A DNA stretch of 64,000 bases from Coprococcus sp. (lineage in GTDB: Bacteria; Bacillota; Clostridia; Lachnospirales; Lachnospiraceae). The stretch is taken from contig JAGBHU010000030.1 in NCBI GenBank assembly GCA_017935345.1, positions 34,827 to 98,826 of the forward strand, in the 5' to 3' direction. Under the pieces are notes generated by a model. It ran no database searches and was not told the DNA's origin. It saw nothing but the letters and a program-made list of their open reading frames with translations. Positions 8,282-18,600 of this stretch are shown in pieces (the first letter of the stretch is position 1; the number at the start of each line of letters is the position of its first letter). The position numbers and the translations under genes are program-made.

Positions 8282-9772
8282 ATGAACAATTATGAATTAG
8301 TAGCATTTATTGTATATTTCGTGCTGGTTATCGGCGTGGGAATTTATTTCTTTATCAAGTCGAGGTCTGAGGCAGGCGAAAAGGCATATTTCCTTGGCGG
8401 CAGAAATATGAATGGTTTAGTTGCAGCTCTTAGTGCCGGAGCGTCAGATATGAGTGCATGGGTACTGATGGGACTTCCGGGAGCATTCTATTTAAATGGA
8501 CTGAGCGAAATGTGGATATCGGTTGGACTTCTGATTGGAACGGTTAGTGCATGGATATTTGTTGCACCGAGACTTAGGAGATTTTCCATTAAATTTAACG
8601 ATTCGATTACGATTCCGCAGTATCTGACAAACAGATTTAAAACAGAGAATAAGGTTTTGCAGATTATATGTGCTGTTATATTCGTTATAGCATATTGTAT
8701 CTATGCCGCATCCAGTATTAAGGCATGCGGAACCCTGTTTAATACGGTTATGGGGGCGGATGAGAAGATTGCCATGATCGTGGCAGCTGCTATTATTGTG
8801 GTATATACTTTCCTCGGCGGCTTCAATGCCGTATGCTGGACAGACTTTTTTCAGGGAATGCTTATGCTGGCAGCCCTTATGATTGCACCGATTATTGCTG
8901 TTGTAGCTATGAGTGCGACAGGTTTTGTAGCTCCTGCCGACGTACTTCCGGAGCATTATTATAGTGTGCTTTCAGGCGGAACCTTCAATAAAGTAAGTAT
9001 TATTACGATTTTATCAGGTCTTGGCTGGGGCCTTGGTTACTTTGGTATGCCACATATTCTTGTAAGATACATATCCATTAAATCTGAAAAAGAAATGAAG
9101 AAATCCAGAATCGTCGGAAGCTGTTGGACAGCCGTTATTCTTATCATGGCATCCGTAGTGGGTATTGTAGGAAGAAAATATTTCGGTGCAGGTCTTCCGG
9201 ATTCGTCTCAGGTATTTATTAGTACGGTAAGAGCGGTATTTCCGGCTATCATAGCAGGTATCCTTTTATCAGCAATACTTGCAGCTTCTATGAGTACCGC
9301 AGATTCTCAGCTCCTTGCTTCCTCATCTGCATTTGCATCGGATGTTTATAAACCGATATTTCGTAAGAAGGCATCAGATAAAGAAATGCTTTGGGCAGGC
9401 CGTTTTGTAGTTATTATTATATCGGTGATTGCATTGTTTATAGCGATGAATCCTGATTGTAACAGTATCATGGATTTGGTAAGTAATGCATGGGGAGCAT
9501 TTGGTTCAGCCTTCGGTCCGGCTATTCTGCTTTCGCTTTATTGGAAGAGGCTCACCTATCAGGGAACATTGGCATCTATAGTCGTTGGTTTTACGGTAGA
9601 TATCGTATGGTTTAAGTTCTTTGCTCCTTCAACCGGACTATATGAGATTATTCCTGGCTTTGCTGCAGGACTTCTTACAGCCGTTCTTGTTTCACTTGTT
9701 ACAAAAACGCCGTCTGAGGAGGTGTTAAAGACATTTGAAGAGGCAAAAAAGCCTACGGCAGATGAAGCGTAA
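8282..9772 (+). CDS. putP: Sodium/proline symporter
   Basis: 496 residues. ATG 8282 is chosen because GGAAAGGTG at 8265-8273 is well placed; the frame extends up to 8246 without a site. About 13 membrane helices of the sodium:solute symporter family. The segment SAGASDMSAWVLMGLPGAFYLNG is the PutP signature (Na+ and proline sites in the first core helix), followed by GGFNAVCWTDFFQG and the helix with SAILAASMSTADSQLLASSSAFASD, also characteristic. It imports proline with Na+. Proline may serve as a Stickland acceptor or osmoprotectant; no proline enzymes lie in the window. It is followed by a strong bidirectional terminator. Confidence 0.94.
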   Translation: MNNYELVAFIVYFVLVIGVGIYFFIKSRSEAGEKAYFLGGRNMNGLVAALSAGASDMSAWVLMGLPGAFYLNGLSEMWISVGLLIGTVSAWIFVAPRLRRFSIKFNDSITIPQYLTNRFKTENKVLQIICAVIFVIAYCIYAASSIKACGTLFNTVMGADEKIAMIVAAAIIVVYTFLGGFNAVCWTDFFQGMLMLAALMIAPIIAVVAMSATGFVAPADVLPEHYYSVLSGGTFNKVSIITILSGLGWGLGYFGMPHILVRYISIKSEKEMKKSRIVGSCWTAVILIMASVVGIVGRKYFGAGLPDSSQVFISTVRAVFPAIIAGILLSAILAASMSTADSQLLASSSAFASDVYKPIFRKKASDKEMLWAGRFVVIIISVIALFIAMNPDCNSIMDLVSNAWGAFGSAFGPAILLSLYWKRLTYQGTLASIVVGFTVDIVWFKFFAPSTGLYEIIPGFAAGLLTAVLVSLVTKTPSEEVLKTFEEAKKPTADEA

Positions 9773-9791
9773 AAACATGAAAAATAGAAAT

Positions 9792-9823
9792 AAAAAAACC
9801 ACACTGTAAGGTGTGGTTTTTTT
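9792..9823 (+). terminator. Rho-independent terminator after putP
   Basis: A-run, then CCACAC, loop TGTAAG, GTGTGG and a run of seven T. The symmetric A and T runs extend the stem. Confidence 0.92.
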
Positions 9824-10091
9824 AAAACAACAAAGAGAAAAAAATTTGTTTGAAGAACTGTATTTAATATACAATATACTTATGAACAAAATATTAACAA
9901 CAATTAAGAAAATTGTAAAAGAAATCGTAAAGATTGTGAATTTTTTATGGGAAAAAATATATTTCCCGCTATTAAGTGGAAATTTATATGGCTTTTCTAT
10001 GGAAAAACCATAAATAATGTGCTATAACAGATACTAGACGCGAAGTTATTTGCGAATTTTACTTATTTTACTTGAAAGGAAGTAGATAGAC
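9824..10091 (+). promoter_or_regulatory. ilvE upstream region with possible leader peptide and two hairpins
   Basis: A frame at 9882-10013 would encode 43 residues starting MNKILTTIKKIVKEIVKIV, unusually rich in Ile, Val and Leu, but no Shine-Dalgarno site precedes it. Two inverted repeats follow: 9949-9967 (GGGAAA/TTTCCC) and 9988-10011 (ATGGCTTTTC/GAAAAACCAT). Neither ends in a T-run. A branched-chain amino acid leader is possible, but low A+T-driven complexity explains the codons equally well. No clear T-box or -35/-10 pair was seen. Confidence 0.25.
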
Positions 10092-11117
10092 ATGGAAAAG
10101 AAGAATATCGATTGGGCAAATCTTGGATTTGGATATATGGAGACAGATAAAAGATTTGTATCAAATTTTAAGGATGGCAAGTGGGATGACGGTGTTCTGA
10201 CAGAGGATTCCAAGGTTGTGATTAGCGAGTGTGCCGGTGTACTTCAATATGCACAGACGATATTTGAGGGATTAAAGGCATATACAACGGAAGACGGAAA
10301 AATTGTTTGCTTTCGCCCTGATTTAAATGCAAGCAGACTGGCTGATTCCGCAAGAAGACTTGAGATGCCTGTATTCTCGGAGGATAGATTTGTGGAGGCA
10401 GTTGTAGATACCGTAAAGGCAAATATCGGATATGTACCGCCATATGGTTCAGGTGCGACACTTTATATCAGACCATATATGTTCGGCTCCAATCCTGTTA
10501 TCGGTGTAAAGCCTGCCGATGAGTATCAGTTTAGAATTTTCTGTACACCGGTTGGTCCTTATTTTAAGGGCGGTGCAAAGCCGATTACCATTAAGGTATC
10601 AGACTTTGACAGAGCCGCACCACATGGAACAGGCCATATCAAGGCAGGTCTGAACTATGCCATGAGTTTACATGCGATTGTTACGGCACATCAGGAAGGC
10701 TTTGACGAGAATATGTATCTGGATGCTGCTACAAGAACAAAGGTGGAAGAGACAGGTGGAGCAAACTTCTTATTTGTAACAAAGGATGGCAAGGTAGTAA
10801 CACCGAAGTCAAACAGTATCCTTCCTTCTATTACAAGACGTTCCCTTATGGTAGTTGCAAAGGATATTCTCGGACTTGAGGTTGAAGAAAGAGAAGTTTA
10901 CTTTGATGAAGTAAAAGATTTTGCTGAGTGTGGTCTGTGCGGAACAGCCGCAGTAATATCACCTGTTGGTAAAATATATGACCATGGAAAGGAAATCTGC
11001 TTCCCAAGCGGCATGGAAGAGATGGGACCTGTAACAAAGAAGCTGTATGATACACTTACAGGTATTCAGATGGGCAGAATCGAAGGCCCTGAAGGTTGGA
11101 TTAAGGTTATTCAGTAG
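10092..11117 (+). CDS. ilvE: Branched-chain amino acid aminotransferase
   Basis: 341 residues, start ATG 10092 with GAAAGGAAG upstream. A fold-type IV PLP enzyme of the long BCAT group: YAQTIFEGLKAYTTEDGKIVCFRPDLNASRL near the N-terminus (the FEGLKA substrate-loop motif), GSGATLYIRPYMFG, the catalytic Lys segment HGTGHIKAGLNYAMSL, then EETGGANFLFV and the phosphate-binding SILPSITRRS, with CGTAAVISPVG near the end. It interconverts Leu, Ile and Val with their 2-oxo acids using 2-oxoglutarate/glutamate in the cytosol. Length and all key motifs are standard. It is a single-gene unit between terminators; leuA, another branched-chain gene, is at 56263. Confidence 0.96.
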   Translation: MEKKNIDWANLGFGYMETDKRFVSNFKDGKWDDGVLTEDSKVVISECAGVLQYAQTIFEGLKAYTTEDGKIVCFRPDLNASRLADSARRLEMPVFSEDRFVEAVVDTVKANIGYVPPYGSGATLYIRPYMFGSNPVIGVKPADEYQFRIFCTPVGPYFKGGAKPITIKVSDFDRAAPHGTGHIKAGLNYAMSLHAIVTAHQEGFDENMYLDAATRTKVEETGGANFLFVTKDGKVVTPKSNSILPSITRRSLMVVAKDILGLEVEEREVYFDEVKDFAECGLCGTAAVISPVGKIYDHGKEICFPSGMEEMGPVTKKLYDTLTGIQMGRIEGPEGWIKVIQ

Positions 11118-11174
11118 GTTTCAAACGATTGTCAGAACGAATCGGTTATAAGATAACGTGTGTGTTCTTAATGG

Positions 11175-11219
11175 AGGATATCTCAATAAGTTATAGTGCT
11201 TTTGAGATATCCTTTTTTT
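11175..11219 (+). terminator. Rho-independent terminator after ilvE
   Basis: AGGATATCTCAA pairs perfectly with TTGAGATATCCT and is followed by T7. Confidence 0.93.
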
Positions 11220-11344
11220 GCGCTACAGGGAGCGGTATCCCGATATGGTAAAAAATAATCACAGAATACAATTTCTACATTAAGAATATACAAAAAGTTT
11301 ATGGATATTTAATGGACAATGAAATTGTCAGGGGGTATAATTGC

Positions 11345-11369
11345 AAATGCCTGTAAAATACCGGCATTT
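11345..11369. promoter_or_regulatory. Inverted repeat upstream of the ABC exporter operon
   Basis: AAATGCC, 11 bases, GGCATTT, about 85 bases before the exporter start. It may be an operator or a leader hairpin. A second near-palindrome, ATACATAATATGTAT, lies at about 11379-11393. The rest of the 334-base gap holds the ilvE terminator; no regulator gene is present. Confidence 0.3.
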
Positions 11370-11451
11370 ATGGAATCGATACATAATATGTATTTTATAT
11401 AAATTGGCAGATGGTGGAAAATATAGATATTATTAGGAGGCGTTTGATAAG

Positions 11452-13635
11452 ATGCAGATTTTTAGAAATCTAAAACCGTACTGGAAATCAATTATCATAA
11501 TCTTTATGCTGCTTATCGTTCAGGCATACTGCGATTTGTCATTGCCGGAGTATACTTCAAACCTGATTGATACGGGTATTCAGAATTATGGAATTGAACA
11601 TTGTGCTCCGGAACAGATACCTGAAAAGGCGTATACCGTTATAGGAAGCTTTATGGAAGAGGATGCGGATAAGAAATTATGGGAACAGTATTATAAAGCA
11701 GGGGATGATGGCTGTTATCATATGACGGATGCAGGAAAAGACAATATAGAAAAGCTTGATGAAGCCTGTGTTGTTCCGCTCATGATGTATTATTACCCAT
11801 ACAGTATGGTTGCTTCCGATGAAGACAATGAAATTAAATCAATGCTTGAGACATCAGGAATGACGCTTGATGACTTGCCTGTTGAAATGTGGATGGTCAT
11901 GGGTGAAGAGATGAGACCTACAGTTGAGGCGATGGCGGAAAACATGGGTGATGATTATTTGAAATCAGCCGCCATATCCTGTACCAGAATCTGTTATGAC
12001 AGTATTGGATTTGATTATGATGATATTCAGATGCATTATTTGAAGGTAGCGGCTGTCAAGATGCTTGCCATGACATTACTGATGGTATTTGCAGCGATTA
12101 TGACAGGACTTGTAGCGTCAAAGGTAGCCGCCGGAGTAGGATGTACTTTGCGGGAAAATGTATTCGGAAAAGTTATAACATTTTCCGATGCGGAGATTAA
12201 CAAATTTTCAACGGCTTCATTGATAACCCGTTCTACCAATGATGTACAGCAGATACAAATGGTAACCGTTATGCTGCTTAGAATGGTTCTCTATGCCCCG
12301 ATTATGGCAGTAGGAGGTATCTTAAAAGTAGTAAATACAGGAGCCGGAATGGGCTGGATTATTGTGATAGCGGTTGCTGCAATTCTTATTTTAATCGGTA
12401 CGTTAATGATGATTGCCATGCCAAAATTCAAGCTGATGCAGAAATTAGTAGACAGGGTGAACCTTGTATCAAGAGAGATTCTTACGGGTATACCTGTTAT
12501 ACGTGCATTCGGAAGAGAGTCAAGAGAAGAAGAGCGTTTTGACGAGGCAAACAAAGACCTTACAAAGACGACATTATTTGTGAACAGAGTTATGACCTTT
12601 ATGATGCCGGTACTGATGTTTATTATGTATGGAATCAGTATCCTGATTGAATGGGTGGCTGCCCACAAGATCGATGCAGGGGTACTTCAGGTAGGTGCCA
12701 TGACGGCATTTATCACATATACCATGATGATTATTATGTCGTTCCTGATGCTCAGTATGATGTCGATTATGCTTCCAAGAGCAAGTGTTGCAGCAAACAG
12801 AATTCAGGAGATTCTTGATACGGAGAATACGATTTGTGATGCGGAAGATGCCAAAGCACTTACGGATGTAAAGGGCGTTGTAGAATATAAAGATGTTTCA
12901 TTTAAATATCCTGACGGGGATGAATATGTACTGAAGGATATCAATTTTGTGGCAAAGCCGGGAACTACGACAGCTATTATCGGAAGTACCGGCTGTGGTA
13001 AGAGTTCTCTGATACAGCTGATACCAAGATTTTATGATGTTACCGAGGGCAGCGTAACGATAGACGGTAACGATATCAGAACACTTACAATGGAAAGTAT
13101 CAGAAAAAATATTGGTTATGTACCGCAGAAGGGCGTTCTTTTCTCAGGAACGATAAAGTCAAATATCAAATTCGGTGCAAATGAGGCTTCTGATGAACAG
13201 GTAAAGCTTGCTGCCGGGATTGCCCAGGCAAGTGAATTTATAGACAGTAAAGAAAATGGATATGACAGCCCTATAGCACAGGGTGGAACAAATGTATCAG
13301 GCGGACAGAAACAACGGCTTGCAATCGCAAGAGCCATAGCAAGGAATCCGAAGATATATATATTTGATGACAGTTTTTCAGCACTTGACTTTAAAACGGA
13401 TGTGGCTGTAAGAAAGGCGCTTGGTGATAACGTAAAGGATAGTACCGTATTTATTGTTGCACAGCGTGTAAGCACAATCCTTCACGCTGACCAAATCCTT
13501 GTAATCGATGAAGGAACACTGGCAGGTAAGGGTACACACAGGGAGCTTATGAAGACCTGTGATGTGTACAGACAGATAGCGGAGTCCCAGTTGTCAGAAG
13601 CGGAGATTGCAAACAGTCTTAAGGAGGAGGTGTAA
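11452..13635 (+). CDS. Heterodimeric ABC exporter, degenerate-site subunit
   Basis: 727 residues, AGGAGG 12 bases before ATG 11452. TM1 at about residues 11-30 is followed by an about 165-residue acidic extracytoplasmic insert (34-195) before TM2 at about 203; ordinary ABCB-type subunits have only a short loop there. The ATPase domain has Walker A IIGSTGCGKSS, a canonical signature VSGGQKQR, but Walker B IYIFDDSFSALD (Asp in place of catalytic Glu) and AQRVST in place of the switch-His motif. It therefore contributes the non-hydrolytic site of a TM287/288- or BmrCD-like heterodimer. The partner starts two bases after the stop. The likely role is drug or peptide export; the substrate is unknown. 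Confidence 0.92.
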   Translation: MQIFRNLKPYWKSIIIIFMLLIVQAYCDLSLPEYTSNLIDTGIQNYGIEHCAPEQIPEKAYTVIGSFMEEDADKKLWEQYYKAGDDGCYHMTDAGKDNIEKLDEACVVPLMMYYYPYSMVASDEDNEIKSMLETSGMTLDDLPVEMWMVMGEEMRPTVEAMAENMGDDYLKSAAISCTRICYDSIGFDYDDIQMHYLKVAAVKMLAMTLLMVFAAIMTGLVASKVAAGVGCTLRENVFGKVITFSDAEINKFSTASLITRSTNDVQQIQMVTVMLLRMVLYAPIMAVGGILKVVNTGAGMGWIIVIAVAAILILIGTLMMIAMPKFKLMQKLVDRVNLVSREILTGIPVIRAFGRESREEERFDEANKDLTKTTLFVNRVMTFMMPVLMFIMYGISILIEWVAAHKIDAGVLQVGAMTAFITYTMMIIMSFLMLSMMSIMLPRASVAANRIQEILDTENTICDAEDAKALTDVKGVVEYKDVSFKYPDGDEYVLKDINFVAKPGTTTAIIGSTGCGKSSLIQLIPRFYDVTEGSVTIDGNDIRTLTMESIRKNIGYVPQKGVLFSGTIKSNIKFGANEASDEQVKLAAGIAQASEFIDSKENGYDSPIAQGGTNVSGGQKQRLAIARAIARNPKIYIFDDSFSALDFKTDVAVRKALGDNVKDSTVFIVAQRVSTILHADQILVIDEGTLAGKGTHRELMKTCDVYRQIAESQLSEAEIANSLKEEV

Positions 13636-13637
13636 TT

Positions 13638-15488
13638 ATGGAAGAAAGAAATCAGAATACAGCTCCAAGGCGCAGAGGTCCGAGAGGTCCTCACGGTCCT
13701 ATGGTAGGCAGTGAAAAAGCCAAGGATTTTAAAGGAACGATAGGAAAATTGTTCCGTTATATAGGAAAATATAAAATTGCGGTTTTGGTAGTCATGATAT
13801 TTGCCATAGGAAGTACGATATTTAATGTGGTGTGTCCAAAGGTTCTCGGAAAAGCGACTACATCACTGTCCGAAGGAATTATGAATAAAATAAGCGGAAA
13901 TGGCGGAATTGATTTTTCGTATATCGGAAAAATACTTATCATCTGTCTTGTGCTTTATATGATAAGTACACTATTCAGTTTTATTCAGGGAATTATCATG
14001 ACAGGCGTGACACAGAAGGTCTGCTACAGGATGCGTAAAGAGGTATCTGAGAAAATAAACAGAATGCCGATGAAATATTTTGAAAGCAGAACCTATGGAG
14101 AGGTGTTATCCAGAATCACAAATGATATTGATACGATGGGAAATGGTCTGAACCAGAGTATTACACAGCTGATTACTTCTATTACAACAGTAATCGGTGT
14201 ACTGATTATGATGCTTACCATCAGTCCGCTTATGACGCTTATTGCATTACTGATTTTGCCGATAAGTGTGATGCTTATGGGATTTGTCATAAAACGTTCA
14301 CAGAAGTTTTTTAAGACGCAGCAGGAATATGTGGGACATATTAACGGACAGGTAGAGGAGATGTATGGCGGACATAAGGTTGTAAAAGCATTCAACAAGG
14401 AAACGGATGTTTTAAACAATTTTCATGATACCAATCAGACTCTATATAAATCTGCATGGAAATCACAGTTCTTTTCAGGCTTGATGCATCCGATTATGAT
14501 GTTTGTAGGAAATCTTGGTTACGTCGGTGTTGCCGTATCAGGTGCAGGCCTTGCGATAAAAGGTGTTATCCAAATAGGTGATATACAGGCATTTATCCAG
14601 TATGTGAAGAACTTTACCCAGCCGATTCAGCAGGTGGCACAGGTTACCAATATGATGCAGCAGATGGCAGCAGCTGCCGAGAGAGTCTTTGAGATTCTTG
14701 AAGAAGAGGAAGAAGAACAGATCGTGGAAAACCCTGTTTCAACAGAGCACATAAAGGGCGACGTGGAATTTGAACATGTTAAGTTCGGCTATAATCCTGA
14801 GCAGATAATCATTCAGGATTTCAGCGCGAAGGTAAAACCGGGACAGCAGGTGGCAATCGTAGGGCCTACAGGAGCCGGAAAGACGACTATGGTAAAGCTT
14901 TTGATGCGATTCTATGATGTCAATAGCGGGGCCATTAAGCTTGACGGTCACAATATAAAGGATTTTAACAGGAGGGAACTGAGAGATGTATTTGGAATGG
15001 TGCTTCAGGATACATGGCTCTTCAAAGGTACGATTATGGAGAACATCCGATACGGAAGACTGGATGCAACAGATGAAGAAGTGATTGCGGCTGCAAAGGC
15101 GGCACACGCCCATCGGTTTATTTCGACACTTCCGGGCGGATACCAAATGGAATTGAATGAAGAAATAACAAATGTATCGCAGGGACAGAAGCAGCTTCTT
15201 ACAATCGCAAGGGCAATTCTTGCCGATAATCCGGTTCTGATTCTGGATGAAGCAACCTCATCTGTTGATACGAGAACAGAGCATCGCATACAGCGGGCGA
15301 TGGATAATCTGATGAAGGGCAGAACAAGCTTTGTAATTGCACATAGATTATCAACAATCAAAAATGCGGATATGATTCTTGTTATGAAGGATGGCGATAT
15401 TATAGAGCAGGGAAGCCATGATGAGCTTATGGCACAAAAAGGCTTTTATGCAGACCTGTATAACTCCCAGTTTGAACAGGTATCATAA
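13638..15488 (+). CDS. Heterodimeric ABC exporter, catalytic subunit
   Basis: 616 residues, AAGGAGGAGG upstream and inside the end of the partner gene. The N-terminal tail is basic and proline-rich (RRRGPRGPHGP), followed by six membrane helices from about residue 45. The ATPase domain has Walker A GPTGAGKTT, a non-canonical signature VSQGQKQ, Walker B with Glu (LILDEATSSVD) and switch His (VIAHRLST). These complement the first subunit: the active ATP site uses this Walker A/B with the partner SGGQ, while the degenerate site pairs the partner Walker motifs with this SQGQ. Length is normal for the family. Translational coupling (two-base gap) supports equal expression. Confidence 0.94.
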   Translation: MEERNQNTAPRRRGPRGPHGPMVGSEKAKDFKGTIGKLFRYIGKYKIAVLVVMIFAIGSTIFNVVCPKVLGKATTSLSEGIMNKISGNGGIDFSYIGKILIICLVLYMISTLFSFIQGIIMTGVTQKVCYRMRKEVSEKINRMPMKYFESRTYGEVLSRITNDIDTMGNGLNQSITQLITSITTVIGVLIMMLTISPLMTLIALLILPISVMLMGFVIKRSQKFFKTQQEYVGHINGQVEEMYGGHKVVKAFNKETDVLNNFHDTNQTLYKSAWKSQFFSGLMHPIMMFVGNLGYVGVAVSGAGLAIKGVIQIGDIQAFIQYVKNFTQPIQQVAQVTNMMQQMAAAAERVFEILEEEEEEQIVENPVSTEHIKGDVEFEHVKFGYNPEQIIIQDFSAKVKPGQQVAIVGPTGAGKTTMVKLLMRFYDVNSGAIKLDGHNIKDFNRRELRDVFGMVLQDTWLFKGTIMENIRYGRLDATDEEVIAAAKAAHAHRFISTLPGGYQMELNEEITNVSQGQKQLLTIARAILADNPVLILDEATSSVDTRTEHRIQRAMDNLMKGRTSFVIAHRLSTIKNADMILVMKDGDIIEQGSHDELMAQKGFYADLYNSQFEQVS

Positions 15489-15594
15489 TGGAACAGGACA
15501 GACAACCTCAGGATAGAACGAGAGGTGTCTGTCTTTTCTTTAATTTAAGTAAATCGTATTATCGTATAAATTATTCGTTTCAATATGTACAAAA

Positions 15595-15624
15595 TTACCA
15601 ATTTATGTTATCCTTTATTATAAT
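15595..15624 (+). promoter_or_regulatory. Predicted promoter of the large EAL gene
   Basis: TTACCA at 15595-15600, an 18-base spacer and a perfect TATAAT at 15619-15624, about 58 bases before the start codon. AGGAG at 15668 is the ribosome binding site. Confidence 0.5.
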
Positions 15625-15681
15625 AGATTTATCGTAGATTAGATGTCAGATATAAATATTCACTTGTAGGAGCATAATTAT

Positions 15682-18600
15682 ATGATAAAGCGTAAGCGAA
15701 TAGCAATACTTACTGCCCAGGCAGAGGACAAAACACAGGGGTCTTTTATAACCGGTTTTCTTGAACAGGCGTTTAAGGATAATTATGACGTTTGTATTTT
15801 TTCAATGTATAAAAAGCTTCAGGAAACTGCTCAGAGAGAAACAGGAGACTCCAATATATATAATTTAATTAACTATAGCATGTTTGATGCCGTCGTTCTT
15901 ATGCTTGATGTGATACAGACTCCGGGAGTAGCAAAGCATATTGAGGAGCAGGTTTATAACAGCTTTAATGGTCCTGTTTTGGTAATTGACAGAGAGAACA
16001 GGTATTTTGAAAGTGCAAGAATGGACCATTATACACCGGTAGTTAAGATTATTGACCATTTGATAGAAGTACATCAATGCAGGGATATCATCTTTATCAA
16101 TGGTCGTAAAGGTCATCCACACTCTATTCAGAGAGAGCAGGCATACAGAGACAGTATGGAAAAGCATGGAATTACCGTAACGGATGACTCCGTTTATTAT
16201 GGGGATTATTGTTATCATTCAGGTAAGGAAATCGTTGATAAGATTGTGAAGGCACGGGCCTATCTTCCACAGGCAATTGCCTGTGCCAATGATGAGATGG
16301 CTCTTGGTGCGGCAGAGCAGCTTACAAAGTATGGATATAATATACCAAATGATATTGCCGTGACAGGCTATGATTCTACACTTGACGGAAGATTGGGTCC
16401 ATGCTCACTTACCTCGGCAAATATTCCATCAAGCGAATTTGGCTCATACTGTGCAGGTAAGATTCATGCGATGTTAAATGAGCTATCCTATGATGCATTT
16501 TATTGTGATGAAAAGGTGTTGGTTGGCGGCAGCTGTGGCTGTGACAGTTCGAAATGGATTGAGGAGGAGGCTGTTTTAGGCAGACGAAAAAGATGGGCTA
16601 CGGATACTTTTTTGGAAAATTATAGTGCCAGCCATAATCTTGTTATGGATGATCTCTTATCCAGTACCAATTTGAACAGCTTTTATAATACCATATTCCA
16701 ATATACCTATCAGATCAGAGACTTTGACAGCTTCTATATCTGTATGAATGATTATTGGAATGTACCGAGTGTGATGACCGGTGAAGATGCATTGCGTCAT
16801 GGATATACGGAGTATATATATCCGGTTATCAGATGTGGCGCAGATATGGATTTCAACAATTCAATTGATTTTGATGAGTCTTTCCGAAGAGATACATTGC
16901 TGCCGGCATTATATACGGAGTGTGACAAGCCGCGCGTATTCTTTTTCACACCGATGTTTTTTGATGACCGATGCTTTGGTTATGCAGCATTGGTGTATAA
17001 AAATACACCACGGAGCTATAGCGGTATATTCAGAAGATGGATGAAAAGTATTATGCAGGGTATGGAAGCCTTTTACCGCCAGGCAAGTCTTGCAGAGCTG
17101 GTAACGAAAATAGAATCTGCCCAGATAAGAGATTCACTGACAGGTCTTTATAATTACAGAGGGTTCCTTGATACAGGTCTGTCCTATATTTTAGAAAATA
17201 AAGTAAAACATAAGGTAACTGTAGTTGCTATTGATATATTTGGAATTCGGGAAATCAATTCAAATTATGGAAGAAAAACAGGTGACGATGCAATACTCAG
17301 TCTGTCAAAATTGCTGAATGAATGCAGTTCTACGGAAATGGTTTGTTCAAGAATGTGTAATGATGAATTCCTGTGCCTGATTCCGATTATGAACGAGGAA
17401 AAGAATTTAGGTGAAGATTTTGTCTTGAAGCTTGAGAAGGCAGCTGTTGATTTTAATATATCAGGCGGAAAAGAATATGATTTAGATATTGTAACCGGAG
17501 TCGTGGACGGTTATGTAAGGTCTTCGGAGGAGCTGGAGACACTGATTAATAGTGCCGTAACGCATAAGAATATCTATAAGACAAAGCTTCATAAAACGGA
17601 GCTGGGTCAAAAACGAATCAATGCGGCAGAGAAAAGCATGGACAAGCTGGTGGAGGACATCATTGATAATAATAAATTAGTCTATTATTTCCAACCTGTT
17701 GTCAATGCCCGTACAGGAGAGATATTTTCTTATGAAGCGTTGATGCGTGCCGATATAGAGGAAAAGATTAGTCCGCTTGATATCCTGCAAAGTGCAGAAC
17801 GATTGGGTCGCCTTGATGATGTGGAGCGTGCCACATTCCTGAATGTACTTGAATTTATGGATAAAAATTCTGAGCTTTTTGTGGGAAAGAAAATATTTAT
17901 TAACAGTATTCCGGGCTGTCGGCTGAATAACGAAGACGAGCAATGGGTAAATGAGATGATGTCTAAATATGACGGACAGCTGGTAGTTGAGTTTACGGAA
18001 GAAAGTCAGATGAATGATGCACAGCTTGATGCGCTTAAAAATAATTATAAGCGTTTGAATGTTGAAACTGCCATTGATGATTATGGTACAGGATATTCCA
18101 ATGTAGACAATCTGCTTCGGTATATGCCAAGATATGTAAAGATAGACAGGGTTCTGATAAACGGAATCTATGAAAATCCTCAGAAACAGCATTTTGTAAA
18201 GAATATTATAGAATTTGCACATGATAATAATATTATTACGCTGGCGGAAGGCGTGGAAAATGCAAAAGAGCTGAAAGAGGCAATTAAGTATGGAATTGAT
18301 TTGATACAGGGCTTTTATACTGCCAAGCCAAATAGAAAGGTACTGACCAATATTGATGTCAATATTGCAAATGAAATTGTACAGTTCAATAAGAGTAACA
18401 GCAATCGTGCAGGAAATAAGGCATATTCCTTGACCGATGAAAACAGAATTTCGCTTGTCAATCTGGCAAAGGACAGATATAACCACATTACGATTGAAAG
18501 CGGAATTGAAGGACATAATATCGAAATTGTAGGCGCTATGGGCTTCCATTCCAATATTCATATGAATATAGAAGACGGCTTTTCGGGAACGGTATGCTTA

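Noticed and set aside
9813..9881. Upstream extension of the possible ilvE leader peptide, opening at ATG 9813
   Set aside because: The start codon lies inside the putP terminator stem, with no usable ribosome binding site. Only the shorter frame from 9882 is mentioned as a speculative leader.
17677..18561. Long open frame antisense to the EAL gene (294 codons)
   Set aside because: It mirrors the coding bias of the EAL domain on the other strand, has no ribosome binding site and encodes an implausible Ile/Cys-rich protein.
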